Assembly: GCA_001931875.2 (NCBI GenBank)
Contig: MSJH02000734.1
Span: 1-59,590, forward strand
DNA length: 59,590 bases
DNA from: Byssochlamys sp. IMV 00236
Taxonomy: Eukaryota > Ascomycota > Eurotiomycetes > Eurotiales > Thermoascaceae
Direction: 5' to 3'
Shown one piece after another: positions 33,801 to 46,289 of this stretch. The first letter of the stretch is position 1; every line of letters begins with the position of its first letter. The notes beneath the pieces are model-generated. The model was not told where the DNA came from, did not search any database, and saw only the letters and a program-made list of their open reading frames with translations. A program made the translations under genes and the position numbers.

Positions 33801-35309
33801 ATGAAGCGAAAGAAAGACGATGATCCTCCGCCTCCAAAGGCAAAGCGTAACAAAGGGAAAGGTATGTAAGATACAAAGTCGACATGGCATTTATTAAGGG
33901 TCCATTAGCCGTTGATCGCGGGTTCTGTTCTTTGTTTGCACAAACGCAAACAAACTTATTCAAAAATACAGCTTTTGAAGCAAGTGATGATGACTTTCAA
34001 GAAACTCCATTACTTAGAAAAGGTAAAGATAAACATCTATTAATTTCATCTGTTTATAACAGATTTTGTAATAGACAAGAACATCCGTACTACTTTGAAA
34101 GCTGCTAAAGAAGACACATACTGCTCCTGGTCCCTCAAATGTTGTCATCAATGAAAAGACATCTATGTCTACAGTTAACAAAGATACAGGTGTCCAAGCT
34201 GTATTATCTGCTCCTACTCCTTCCACTAGCTGTAATTCTGCTCCTATCAAGACCTCCAAGAAATATCAAGACAAGGTTGATAAGACTGAAGCGCTTAAAA
34301 AGGAAAAAGAAAAGAACAAGGCGACAACAAATGAGCAAAAACAAGTTAGATGTCCTTCTTGTAGTGGAACCGATCACTCTCGCTCCTCCAGCAAGTTGTG
34401 TCCTATGAATAAGTCAAAAACGAAGCTTCCAAAGCCTAAAAATACTGTCGAGGAAACTTTTGTAATCAAGACATCTTTGATTAGTACTTGCAAATATCCC
34501 AAGTTCGTTACTTTGATTCAAGAAGTAGTTGACCATATTACTCAACTGGTATACGCTGGTTCCATCTTCACTAATTACTATTTCTTGGAACTTCTCGAGA
34601 ATGGTGAAGAACTGCCTGTAGTCACTCAGAATTTGTTCTATAATATATTTTCCATCTTTGCTGGCCAAGGAAAACATGCATCTGATAGTATCAAGAAGAG
34701 TTTCAAGACCTTTTGTGAATCTACTTCTCTTACTCAATCTGACTTGGATAAGTACTCAAGTAAAGGATATATGACCATTGTATCTTCTATGGCTAAGCAA
34801 TATGAAACACTAGTCCGCAATTACGTATGCTTTACTTATGAAGATCGAAATATCAGACATATCTTTAATGTCTTATCAGAAAAGACTTCTTCTTACTTCT
34901 GTGGTGATAGCTTAACAGTCAAACAACGCAAGTCTTTAGCAAAACATATCTTTCAACAAAAGATAAACCCCACGTCTGCCTGGCCACCCACTGTAGACCG
35001 AATTGAACGATATGAAGCCATTGCCAATAACTTTCTTACTTTCTGGTCAACCTACGATGCCCCCAATGATGCTGATGTACCAAGTGAAGCTAATCTGTAT
35101 GCCAAACCTCTATGCTACATGAAATGGTTACACTTTATTCAGAAAGAAATGGAACAAAAGAAGTTCATTCAAGCTCATTTTATGTATTCAATATTGTCTT
35201 AATAAAAAAAATTGATAATCAACAAAGTGTAATTGCTGATCGATGTGCAAATAAGATTAATCGGGCTTTCCTCGATCTACCATCTAAGAAAGGGCCATTT
35301 ACTCGCTAA
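33801..35309 (+). pseudogene. Transposon-like ORF with a Cys/His zinc-knuckle-like motif
   Basis: Exon-like segments start at ATG 33801 (MKRKKDDDPPPPKAKRNKGK, a basic nuclear-type start), continue at 33882-34021 (PLAVDRGFCSLFAQTQTNLF), and the main open frame is 34165-35202. That frame carries RCPSCSGTDHSRSSSKLCP, a CxxC-H-C knuckle-like motif, then a helical body (TLIQEVVDHITQLVYAGSIF, NLFYNIFSIFAGQG). After 35202 the homologous-looking text continues in another frame (IDNQQSVIADRCANKINRAF) to 35309. I could not join the 33.8-34.1 kb pieces to the main frame without a phase conflict. I recall the CxxCxxxxHxRxSS type as repeated in Mucorales genomes, but cannot name the superfamily. Probably a mobile-element ORF with a frameshift near its end. 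Confidence 0.55.
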
Positions 35310-36490
35310 AAAGGGAAATGTATATCCAATGATAAAAAAAAGCACATCACTTTTAAATCCCAAAATACAGAAGCATATAATCAAATACCCTCTTGTTGAA
35401 TATCTAAATCCTGTTGAACTGCTCTCTTTATGACGATGTTTCTCTGTCTCTCTATTGTATAGATCAAAGGTTGTCAAATTAAACAAGTGGAATCTGTATT
35501 TTTTCTTTTACAAAAAAGGAAATTAGTAAAATCAGCAGTTATGCCACTCCTCGTTCTACAAAGTATATTACAAAGTATATGTAAAATGTATTAAAAGTTA
35601 TTAAAAAAGCATGTATAAATATACTAAACTACTACAATACATGAAAATACCAATCATAACGGTGTTGCTGTATCCTTTACTGTTTATTACAGATCAAGTT
35701 TAATAAGGCACACATTTCACAGCAAAAGAGCATTGTCTCACGTGCAAATATTCAAGGGCATGAGAATATTGTTTTATTTTATTTGTCCAATTAGTTCCCA
35801 GGCAACCTTCAATTTTTTAAAAATATGTCATGGTCCTTTGTTACCTTTTTCATTGAACCCTTTTCCCATTAGCCAATGAATAAATGGAACGAGTGCAGCA
35901 GCTGAACATGTTTAGACATGTGCGACATCTTTTATCTTTCCGAATTCTGATTTTTTTTTTCTAGTAACTTCTAGCTTTTTACAGAAACAGACTAAATTCC
36001 GAAACAAACTAGATAAAAAGATAAGCATCTCTTTCTCTCTCTCTTGGTTAAAAAAAGAGAGAAAAAGAGATTGAAAGAGAGAAGGAAGAGACAGAGCACA
36101 AATAAGGAAACATGCGTGATACCAAGTTTTTTTTTATTGTTATTGAAGTGCCTTTTATTTAAAGTATAAAAAGGTTAAATTTTCTTTAAAAAGTAATTTC
36201 ACTTTTGGACACCCAACTCCGTTTCCCCTGTGCCTCTTTGAATCATTGATTCTCTTTTGGGCTCCTTTTTGCCACTCATCTGTTTGCCCTGTTGTCATTG
36301 ATCCATGCTTCCCTTTTTCCAGCACATGATTTAATCGCCGATTGAATGATTCAGAACAACTTTGTGTGAAACTATAAAAGAATAAAAGAGAGCCCCTCAC
36401 GATTGATTTATCTTTTTCCCTTAATTCTCTTCTTGCTCTCACGCTCTCACGCATATACTAAAAAGGGAAAGCATAAAAAGAGGGGAAATA
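35310..36490. other. Intergenic region, promoter of the GIT1-like transporter gene
   Basis: No coding signal in about 1.2 kb. A CT-rich/GA-rich palindromic-looking patch is at 36030-36090 (TCTCTTTCTCTCTCTC followed by GAGAGAAAAAGAGA), and another TCTT/CTCACGCTCTC stretch just upstream of the ATG at 36491. Confidence 0.4.
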
Positions 36491-38138
36491 ATGTCTGATA
36501 TAGTTAAACCAAGCAGTGACCAAGAAGCTGTCCTTAATGAATCAATAGAGGCTACCCCTTATGGTACAGTTGAATCAACTGGAGTCAAAAAGAAGACAAC
36601 ATCTTACTTTAACGTACTCTTCAGTGGGTTTGCTCTACTTTCTGATGGATATCAGTCAGGTGTGATCAGCTTTGTTAATTTATTCCTGGGTAAAATCTAT
36701 GGACCGGACGTGTTTAATGCTACTATGAAGTCTCGTCTGTCTTATTCTATGTTTGTCGGTGCTATTGTTGGTCAACTAGGTAAATGTGTAATAAATCAAT
36801 CTTTATATGTCTAATATTGATATGTTCTATAGGATTTGGCCTTGTCATTGATCGTATTGGTCGAAAGATCGGCTTGATTTCAACCACATTCCTTGTCATT
36901 TTGGGTGCTGCTTTATCTGCCGCTTCAAGCGGAAAGGATCCTACTGGTTTACTCTGGATGATGATCATCTCTCGTGGTGTCCTTGGTGTGGGTGTGGGTG
37001 GTGAGTACCCCTGTAGTTCAGTCTCTGCTGGTGAGTCTGCTGATGAAGTGGCGCCTGGAAGACGTGGTGCTCTCTTTGTGATGGTAAGAGATATATATAT
37101 TATGTGACATCTCAACTTACCTTATTCTAGGTAACAAACTTTGTGATTGATGCCGGTTATGTTGTCTCAGCCATCGTACCTGTCATTTTACTTGCAATCT
37201 TTAAGGATAATCTTGAACCAGTTTGGCGTCTCTGTCTTGGTCTAGGTATTGTTCCTCCACTTTCTGTCTTGTACTTTCGTCTCAAAATGGCCGATTCAGA
37301 ACGATATCGTACAAGTGCTCTGCAAAAGCGTGTTCCCTATTGGTTGATTATCAAGAGATACTGGTTCCGTATCTTGGTTGCATCCGGTTTATGGTTCATT
37401 TATGATTTTATCTCTTATCCCAGTGGTGTATTTTCATCCGTCATTATTGACAGTGTTGCCAGTGGAGAATCAACCATTGAAGTCGTTGCCTGGAATATCC
37501 TCCTTTTCTCATTTTATCTTCCTGGTGCTCTTCTAGGTGCCTTGTCTGTTGACAAGATTGGCCGAAGAAAGACATTGACACTAGGTTTATTGCTTCAAGG
37601 TGTTGTTGGTTTGATTCTTGGAGGTGTCTATGATCTGATATCAAAGAACTGTCTACCCATGTTTATCGTAAGTATCAATGACTGGTGTAAGAACATAGTA
37701 TTAATCTCTTAATAGATTATGTACGGTATCTACTTGGCTTTGGGCGAATATGGTCCAGGTGATACAATGGGATTAAATGCTACTGAAATGTTTCCTACAG
37801 CTGTTCGTGGTACATGTTATGGAATTGCTGCTGCTATTGGTAAAGTAGGCGCTACCGTGGGTACACTTGCCTTTGTGCCAATGCAAGAAGCCATGGGAGG
37901 ATATAGAGGACCTTTCTTGGTGGGTAGTGGTATTGCTATTGTAGCAGGTATCCTTGCCTGGTTTGTAGTACCTGATATTGGACCCGATGGTTTAGTTCAA
38001 GAGGATGCTGACTTCCGTGAGTACTTGATGCAGCACGGTTATGATGTATCCCAGTTGGGCGTGCGCAAACCTGTAGACGTCATTCACGATAACTCCAAAA
38101 CTTCTACTTCTATTCATTCCAACGAAAACAGATTGTAA
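36491..38138 (+). CDS. MFS glycerophosphodiester/phosphate transporter (Git1-like)
   Basis: Four exons: 36491-36779, 36833-37083, 37131-37667, 37716-38138 (1500 nt, 499 aa). Typical 12-helix MFS layout: NVLFSGFALLSDGYQSGVIS (helix 1 with the conserved Asp-Gly-Tyr), the loop motif GLVIDRIGRKIG, GVGVGGEYPCSSVSAGE in helix 4, the second-half copy SVDKIGRRKTL, and GEYGPGDTMGLNATEMFPTA followed by VRGTCYG. The GGEYP and PGDTMGLNATEMFPT blocks are those of the Git1/Pho84 branch, which imports glycerophosphoinositol, glycerophosphocholine or phosphate with protons at the plasma membrane. Which substrate applies here is not decided by the sequence. The C-terminal tail is short and Ser/Asn-rich. Confidence 0.9.
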
Positions 38139-38276
38139 TCTCATGTTCATTTTTTATTATCTTATATATGTGCTGCTCTCCTTCCCCCTATAGACACCAT
38201 ATATCATACCTTCATGTACACAATTAATAAAGAGTTTTTGCATTATTTTTTTCAAATAGCGCTTTTTTTTGGTATA

Positions 38277-39327
38277 ATGAAGAGAAAGGCAAGCAAGGTA
38301 TATATGGTTGATGACATGGAATAATGACTTCAACTAGCTTACACAAAGAGCCAAATTAAACGCAAAAGCACAGGAAATAGCCATTACGAATTCATTTAGA
38401 GACATTGATGAAGACATTGAAAGTGATTCAGATGAACAAGAGTTATCGCAAACAAATCTACTTGCTTTAGATCCCATCAGTTCCTTTTCAACTCAAGAGA
38501 TACTGTCTAGTCAAAAGAAACAAAAGACAAGAGATGACGCTGCTTTATTACGAGAAATCGAATCAATGGATGACGATGATGACTATGAAGAACAAGAAGG
38601 GCAAGATGAAATAATTGATACAGAGGATCTTGACGATCTGCTTCATTCACCTATTCACGAATTCGTCGAACCTTTGACCAAAGGATTTGAACCTCATTTT
38701 ACAAATATACCCAACCAGCAACTCACAGTACCGATGCCAAAACCGCCTGAATTTTTGAGACGACGGGTGAAAAAAGAAGGAAAGAAGACGATTGAATTCA
38801 AAAAGGGTGGTATAGCGGAGAGAGCACTGGCTGTCATCGTTCACGAAAAAGATGAATTTGATGAATGGGAGAGAGGCGTGAATGCGATGATGGCAAAGTA
38901 TGGGTCTATTGTGGAGGTGTGTAGTCGATCACCAGAATCAACCTTGTTTCGTCTGATAAACCCTTGGCTAGAACGTGGGCTTGTCTTTGCCTGGTGTGTG
39001 CCCGTGAAGAGAACAGAAATAGAGATGGTTCTTGGCGATCGAACACCTGTGGGTTCACAGACATGGGACCATAGAGAGGATGATATTATTGAAGATTTCT
39101 CACAGCCCAAGTCATTACCACCCTATGTACCTAGTGAAGAGGATGAACGGCTATTGATGGCATTCTCATTTGCTTATGTGACCACAGCAGTGAGTAAAGA
39201 AGAGTTTGTAGAAAAGGAAAAGTGTGTAGGAGTATGGCCACATTGGACAGAGATGGATACGATGATAGATGACGTTTACCAAAAGGTCTATCTTGTCACT
39301 CGATTCAAATCAGATATGATTTATTAA
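38277..39327 (+). CDS. Acidic protein of unknown function
   Basis: A 21-nt first exon (38277-38297, MKRKASK) joins 38338-39327 in phase across a 40-nt intron (1011 nt, 336 aa). The N-terminal half is acidic and probably disordered (SDSDEQELSQ, MDDDDDYEEQEGQDE). The C-terminal half looks folded: PPEFLRRRVKKEGKKTIEFK, ALAVIVHEKDEFDEWERGVN, STLFRLINPWLERGLVFAWC, and LPPYVPSEEDERLLMAFSFA. I do not recognise the family. The basic start with KRK and the acidic tract would suit a nuclear protein, but that is inference only. It is divergent from no neighbour; the plus-strand GIT1-like gene ends 139 bp upstream. Confidence 0.7.
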
Positions 39328-39403
39328 ATAATCTTTTTTTTTTTGACTGCAAAGTCAAATAAGAAGTTCGTATGTATCATTTATTTATAAATAAAAGGGA
39401 ATA

Positions 39404-40456
<1,053 letters not shown>

Positions 40457-40771
40457 GCAATAAAAATAAATAATTAAAGAAATAAATAAATAAAAAAAGT
40501 CGGTTTATATAATCATGTCAAAAAATGGCCTGACATTTTACATTGGCTGTCACCCGTCAGACAATATTTTATTTTAATTCGTTACTAGGCAATAGTTTAT
40601 ACATTTACAGCAATTCACACTTTTTACATTCATGATGCCAAGATGATCAACATTATGAAATGAAGTAACGGAGTAACATAAAAAGTGACTCAACATAACC
40701 TTCAATAATAATAATAAACTGTGTGTGACGCCCAAGCAAAATAATTTAAAATCATTTGCTTTGTTACTATT

Positions 40772-40801
40772 CTCTCTCTCTCTCTCTCTCTTTCTCTCTG
40801 T
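40772..40801. repeat. CT-rich microsatellite
   Basis: A run of TC dinucleotides (TCTCTCTCTCTCTCTCTC) in the 645-bp gap between CBR1 and RPS18, about 300 bp upstream of the RPS18 start. No gene is visible in that gap. It could act as a pyrimidine-rich promoter element for the ribosomal protein gene, but that is inference. Confidence 0.7.
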
Positions 40802-41101
40802 CAGACAGGTTAATAACTTATGAGATCATTATCAATTGAGGGGGGAGATTTTCTTCTTCTTTTTTTGGATCTCATCAGCTGTTTGTTTTAAAAATGATAA
40901 ACTGCTGATAATCTTGTAGACATGCTGCATAACATCAATAAAAGTGAAGCACTTTTCCATTTTCTTTAAAAGGAAACTATTCTGCATAAAGTGGTGATTT
41001 GTAGAGTGTGACTTGTTGTAGATCTTTACACTCAGAGAGACATGGTGTTAGCGAAGAAAGGGGCGAGCAAGCTATGGTTCTCCCTTTCTGCGTAAACCAA
41101 G

Positions 41102-41850
41102 ATGGTAATGCATCCCTATCCTTTCTCTTCTTCTTCTTCTCTGTCTCTCTCAATGTATTATTTCAACTTTATATACAATATGGATATTTCGTTAGTGGAT
41201 GGATGGATGGATGGATAAATGATTAAATGGATGGATATAATGTTGCACACATATACATCATGTACACATGGAGACATTGAAAATTATAAAAGGACAGAGA
41301 GAGAGAGAGAAAGAGAGGGAGAAAGAGAAAGAGAAAGAGAAAGACGTGTAATTAAGCTGATTGCTGACATTTAGTTCACTCTATATAGTCCCTCGTCGTT
41401 CCCGAGAAGAACCACTTCCAACACATTCTTCGTCTTCTCAACACCAACGTTGACGGTCGTGTCAAGATTCAAATTGCCTTGACTTCCATCAAGGGTGTTG
41501 GTCGTCGTTTCGCCAACATTGCCTGTAAGAAGGCCGATGTTGATCTTACCAAGAGAGCTGGTGAACTTTCTAGTGAAGAATTGGAACGTATCGTCACTGT
41601 TCTCCAAAACCCCACTCAATACAAGATTCCCACTTGGTTCTTGAATAGACAAAAGGATATTGTTGACGGCAAATCCACTCAAGTCATCTCTAACGTTCTT
41701 GACACCAAGTACCGTGAAGATCTTGAACGTTTAAAGAAGATTCGCGCTCACCGTGGTCTTCGTCACTTCTGGGGTGTTCGTGTTCGTGGTCAACACACCA
41801 AGACTACTGGTCGTCGCGGACGTACTGTCGGTGTCTCCAAGAAGAAATAA
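41102..41850 (+). CDS. RPS18: 40S ribosomal protein S18 (uS13)
   Basis: The first coding exon is just the ATG at 41102-41104; a 284-nt intron (41105-41388) follows, then one exon 41389-41850 (465 nt, 154 aa). The protein begins [19 protein letters not shown] and shows [29 protein letters not shown] and the C-terminal [20 protein letters not shown], the RNA-binding tail of uS13. This small-subunit protein lies in the head near the intersubunit bridge and the P-site tRNA. Splitting the start codon from the rest is common in fungal ribosomal protein genes. The long intron is unlike the roughly 50-nt introns of the neighbours and carries GGAT and GA repeats. Confidence 0.96.
41197..41346. repeat. 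GGAT and GA/GAAA repeats inside the RPS18 intron
   Basis: Within the first intron are GGATGGATGGATGGATGGAT (from 41197) and a purine block of GA and GAAA units (41293-41345). The intron ends with a pyrimidine-poor tract and a plausible branch site GCTGAC about 25 nt before the AG. I looked for a box C/D or H/ACA snoRNA here and found no convincing box pair. Confidence 0.75.
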
Positions 41851-41983
41851 TGAGGTGAATTAGTTGTAATAAAACAAGCTATGACTCTGTGTATTAATTT
41901 TATTAGATTTACTTTTTTGTTGTGTTTTTATAATAAAAAGCCCCCTTTTTTTTCAATATTAAAAATACGAGGGAGGGAATAGG

Positions 41984-44341
41984 TTATAAAGATGGTATAC
42001 GGTTGAATACTTTGATCGATCCAGTTCTTTCACCCACAACATTACCATCCAACTTGCTTAGACCTTTCAAGAAATCACCCATCAATTCTTCATCCTCACC
42101 TTTTTCAATACTATGTATTGAACGTGTATCGATGCAAATGGAAGCAGGTCGCTTGGTTGGATCAACCGAGATTCGATCGGGAACATGAATTATTTCAGGT
42201 GGTTGCTGTCTTTTGATGACAGGAGATGCGCTTAGTGACCGACCCAGTTTAGAAGTTTGGTATAAGGGAGTAGAATTGGATATGGAAGGAAACGTAGTAG
42301 AGATCATCGGTCTGGAAAGTCCAAGATGAGGCTTTGGGCTTGTGTTGCTGTTGTTGCTATGACTGCTGCTGTAGGTTGTGCTGGATGAAGAAGGAGAATT
42401 ATATATTAGCCAATCATTAGGTATTTCCAAACTCTTTCGATGATGTTCATGACTGGTTGAACGATGTGGTAAAACGATGTGGGGGCGGAGAATATGTTGT
42501 CTGCTGTTTCTGCTGTTATTGCTCAAATCGATGTCAAAATCAGCGCTCTGAGTCTTTCGATGATGATAATATGATGATGACTGTAAGAGGGGTGCACTCT
42601 TTGGTTTGTGATGAAATGAAGTCGACCGTGTTCGTTGAGTGGCAGTGGCGATATCGTATAGGGAAAGTGGATCATCTTTTAGAAATTCACAAGCTGATTT
42701 AAGTGTGGCCAAGACGAAGCTACGATTCAAGAGGGTTTGTTTTTCTTTTTTTTTTTTTCATGCTTGGTACAAGTGATTTTACCTGTAAACAGAACCTTCA
42801 ATCATTCTGGCAAGTCTATAGTGCTGCATGTAGTAGATCAGACTTGCCATCCGAGGCACATGACTCTGTACGATAACAAAAGCAAGTAAAGGAATCATTT
42901 CATCCGAAGTGACCGAAGTATCTATTAAAACATCAGAATATGGGAATCAAATCAATATATTATAACCTTACCGCTTGTACTGTGTCCAAAATGCGTCACA
43001 TAATCATGAACAGCAGCTGAGATCAAGTCCAAGGTTGATTTCAAGACTGCGAGCTTTTCGAGTGGTGTGGCTGCCTGAGTATCGATCTTTTGAAATTCAT
43101 GGATGGCATTTTGAAAGCAAGAGACGTGCATTTCTGATAACGGATAACGAAGCGAATACTGGGACAGGACGACGTGAGAATATGCAAAGCAGACGGAATC
43201 AAGATAGCTGTCTTGTGATTGCAGTAAAGGCTGTAGTGTCTGAACCCAAATTTTTTTATGTAAGAAGCTCATCACTACGCTGCATGATTCTGTGAGTATA
43301 AAGAAGAAAAAAGGTTAAACCTTACTTTTCAACCAGTTCCAAGAACTGATCATGCTCAGATGGAGTACGGCATGAATCTTGAAGTAGCTTGTTTTTTTGG
43401 AGGATAGTCTAGGACGATATTAGATCTAGTACATCCTAAAGTATATCTTACCCTGTATGTCTTCATATACATGTGTTGTATCCTTTCTACTGTATTCTTA
43501 TTGTAACCTTTGATATAAACATAAGAGTCAATAAACTCTTGTACGGCAGATTGCAACTCATAGAGTGCTTCCATGTTCTCCGGAAACATATTCAAGAATT
43601 CGAGATCCCTATATGGATACATAAAGATACATGTGTTTTAGATTAGTATGTAAACAAATCGTGTGTACTCGTGCCTTACGTCTTTGCGTTTCGAACAGGA
43701 GGAATAGTTATGGCTGATTTATGATAGTATTTCTAAAGAGAGTCAAGAGTAAGATGGATGTAGAGAATGGCATCTTCACTTACGGGTGCTTCGCCTTCTA
43801 GTAATCGATCAATACAAAACACTCTGATCTTTTTATTCTTCAAATAGACAGTCTCTTCAGCCATGACGTGCACTGTCCTCTGTTCTTTGAATCCTATATA
43901 TTGTAAATAAAAAACTATATAAATGTAAGTTTATGGAACACTTACCTAAAATGGTGGTAATCACTGGGAAATCAAGTGCAATGATCTTTTGTTTTTGTTT
44001 GGTTGCAATAAATTGTCCACAAAAGTAAGGAGAAGGTTGGAAACAGTGAGCCTCTATTGAATGTGTCAGACAATACCTTCTTTATCAATGGATGATATAC
44101 CTATGATATCCTTAGTTAATACTAAACCACGTATTGATTTTGAATGAGGCACACAAATGATTGATGATTCACAGAATAAAGAATGGAAATGAGTTGTGAT
44201 ATGCTTATAAAAGAAGTTCTCATCCATTTCCTCTGGTTCTAGTACATTATCTTGTTCCTTTTTATATAATAATTCCAGTGTAGAATCCAAGGATTCCTTC
44301 TTCTTCTTGACACTTGTCTTGTATAAGAAAGGTAAAGCCAT
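41984..44341 (-). CDS. VPS9-domain protein, probable Rab5-family GEF
   Basis: Nine exons on the minus strand: 44101-44341, 43946-44053, 43784-43893, 43680-43732, 43452-43608, 43326-43377, 42972-43289, 42783-42921, 41984-42719 (1914 nt, 637 aa; all phases agree). The middle reads MYMKTYR, then IHAVLHLSMISSWNWLKS, and HKKIWVQTLQPLLQSQ. The VPS9 signature follows: LAVLKSTLDLISAAVHDYV, then SDEMIPLLAFVIVQSHVPRM, then LIYYMQHYRLARMIEGSVYS and FVLATLKSACEFLKDDP. The conserved Asp of the DEMIPLL block supplies the catalytic Asp and the GSVY-like end the helix that contacts Rab. The C-terminal 220 residues are Ser/Asn/His-rich and unstructured. Known role: VPS9 proteins activate Rab5/Vps21 at early endosomes. 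Confidence 0.85.
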
Positions 44342-44529
44342 GGTTGATAATAAATAAAAAAAAGTAAAGGAAAAAAAAAAAGAAAAGGAAAAGAAGAAGT
44401 GTGTGTGGGATATTTAAGGTAGTCACACGAACATTGAGAGACATAAACAACTCTTTTGCCTGTTTTCGACTTTCTTTTCTTTTTTATATTTTTCCTTTTT
44501 TTTATTTTTATTTATTTATTTTCCAAGAA

Positions 44530-46197
44530 ATGCTTAAAAAGAACTCGAATAACAAGACGATACACATTCAATTATTAGAAGAAAAGTTTTATTTTCCTGG
44601 AGAGACGATCAAAGGTAATGAACAAGTGAATAAATAAAGAAAAAAGAAAGAGATTCATTGAATTGACACATGAAGGAAATGTTGTCGTTCACCCAAATAG
44701 TCCAACCAAAGTGAATTGGATTCAACTAAAGTTTAATGGAAAAGTATGCTTACACTTGAAAGAAAAAGAGATTATACCCTTATTTGAGGATGTCAAGTCA
44801 ATTCATACAAGCAAACAAAAAATAACCACACTCGATGCATCTGAGCATACATTTCCATTCGAGTTCCAAATACCAAATCATTTGAATCTACCAAGTTCAA
44901 TGCAAGTAAAGTTAACCATCAATTGATGTTTAATGATATAAAAAAATTGATGTAATTTATATAGTTTGGTAAAAAGTGCTATATTCGGTATACGATCTCT
45001 GCTCTGTTACATAGACCCATGATACCAGAGTCACTTTGCCCCAAGACAGAGTATCACATTAGCATTTTGGAGCATATCGACATTCAACAATCTCAATTCA
45101 CTGTCCCTTATGAAAAGATTCAACACGTCATCATTGCCAAGGATAAAAGATCGATCGTGAAGGCATTTATCCCTCGTATTGGTTTCACAAGAGGTAAATC
45201 CTTTTAATACAAATACGAACTAGTTTATTTATGCTTTATAGGTGACATTATTCCACTTCAAGTTAATATTCATCATTTTACATCATTTCAACGTAAAAAG
45301 TGCATTAAAGTAGAATTGATAAGGACATTGGAAATTAGGACGATAAGGTATAATAACTTGGATATTGTATATTTCCCTATGCCTCACACACATTGTTATA
45401 GACACTCTGTCACGAAGGAAACAGTACTTAAATCAACAGACTATGATATCAATATTGATTTCGCATTACAACAACTATTGAACTGCCAAGTACTCGTACC
45501 AACATCAACGCCACCTTCCATACGATACAAGGATAAATTACTAAGATTTCATTACAAGATAAAATTATCCATCTCATACACCGATAAAGTCAACTGCTCA
45601 ATTGATTTACCTATTGTTATTGGTACTTGGCCACGCGCCTCAATACCTATTGATGATGAAGAAGAAGAAAATGATGATCTTAGTAGTCTTGATATTGAAT
45701 CACTAAGGACAATTGAAGGCATAAGAAATTCTGTAATCAGTGACGTTGAAAGATCAAATTCAGTTAAATCCTATAATTCAATCTCTTCATGGAACTCGTG
45801 GGAAAACAGGACAGCCATCACAACCTTGTCCTCTCCTGCTTCTCTTTCACAACACTCTCTTACTTCTAACAACAACAGCATCAACTACAGCACGTATCAT
45901 CATAGCATTCATAATGACAACAACAACAACAACAGCTACAGCATGTATAATAATAGTATTAATAATAGATATTCGATGCCAAGATTTGTAGAAGAAGTAC
46001 CAACACATGTATTAACACCCATCATCACACCTCCGCCCTCATTATCTCATTCTCAGCAATCTGAACAGCCATATGGTTCGTCGTCATCCACTGATGACTC
46101 CGATGAAGAGGATGATCTATTATCCATCATTAAAAAGAAAAAGAAAAAGGAGCAAAAGGAATTGAGAAAGAAGATGAATCAGTTACAAGTAAACTAG
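44530..46197 (+). CDS. Arrestin-domain (alpha-arrestin-like) protein
   Basis: Five exons: 44530-44614, 44676-44905, 44965-45193, 45242-45347, 45402-46197 (1446 nt, 481 aa). It begins with the arrestin N-lobe: IHIQLLEEKFYFPGETIKG, then GNVVVHPNSPTKVNWIQLKF and HTFPFEFQIPNHLNLPSSMQ, the HTFPFEFQIP block being a hallmark of alpha-arrestins. The C-lobe follows with KCYIRYTISALLHRPM and GDIIPLQVNIHHF. The tail is Ser/Asn-rich with acidic patches and ends in a Lys/Glu helix. No clear PPxY motif is visible, though TPPPS and PPS are present. Known role: fungal alpha-arrestins bring Rsp5-type ubiquitin ligases to membrane transporters; without PPxY the link here is uncertain. It is divergent from the VPS9 gene, sharing a 190-bp promoter gap. 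Confidence 0.85.
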
Positions 46198-46289
46198 GCA
46201 TGTTCATGTAATATAATCTGCAAGTAGTAATCATAGTAATAATAGTCATAATCATAATAACAGTAATAATAATAATAAACTATAATGTA

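Noticed and set aside
36150..36454. 99-codon minus-strand frame upstream of the GIT1-like gene
   Set aside because: No domain, lies in the promoter region and has Ser/Arg/Lys-biased background composition.
41105..41388. snoRNA inside the RPS18 intron
   Set aside because: ATGATTA and CTGA-like boxes exist but no terminal stem or proper C/D spacing.
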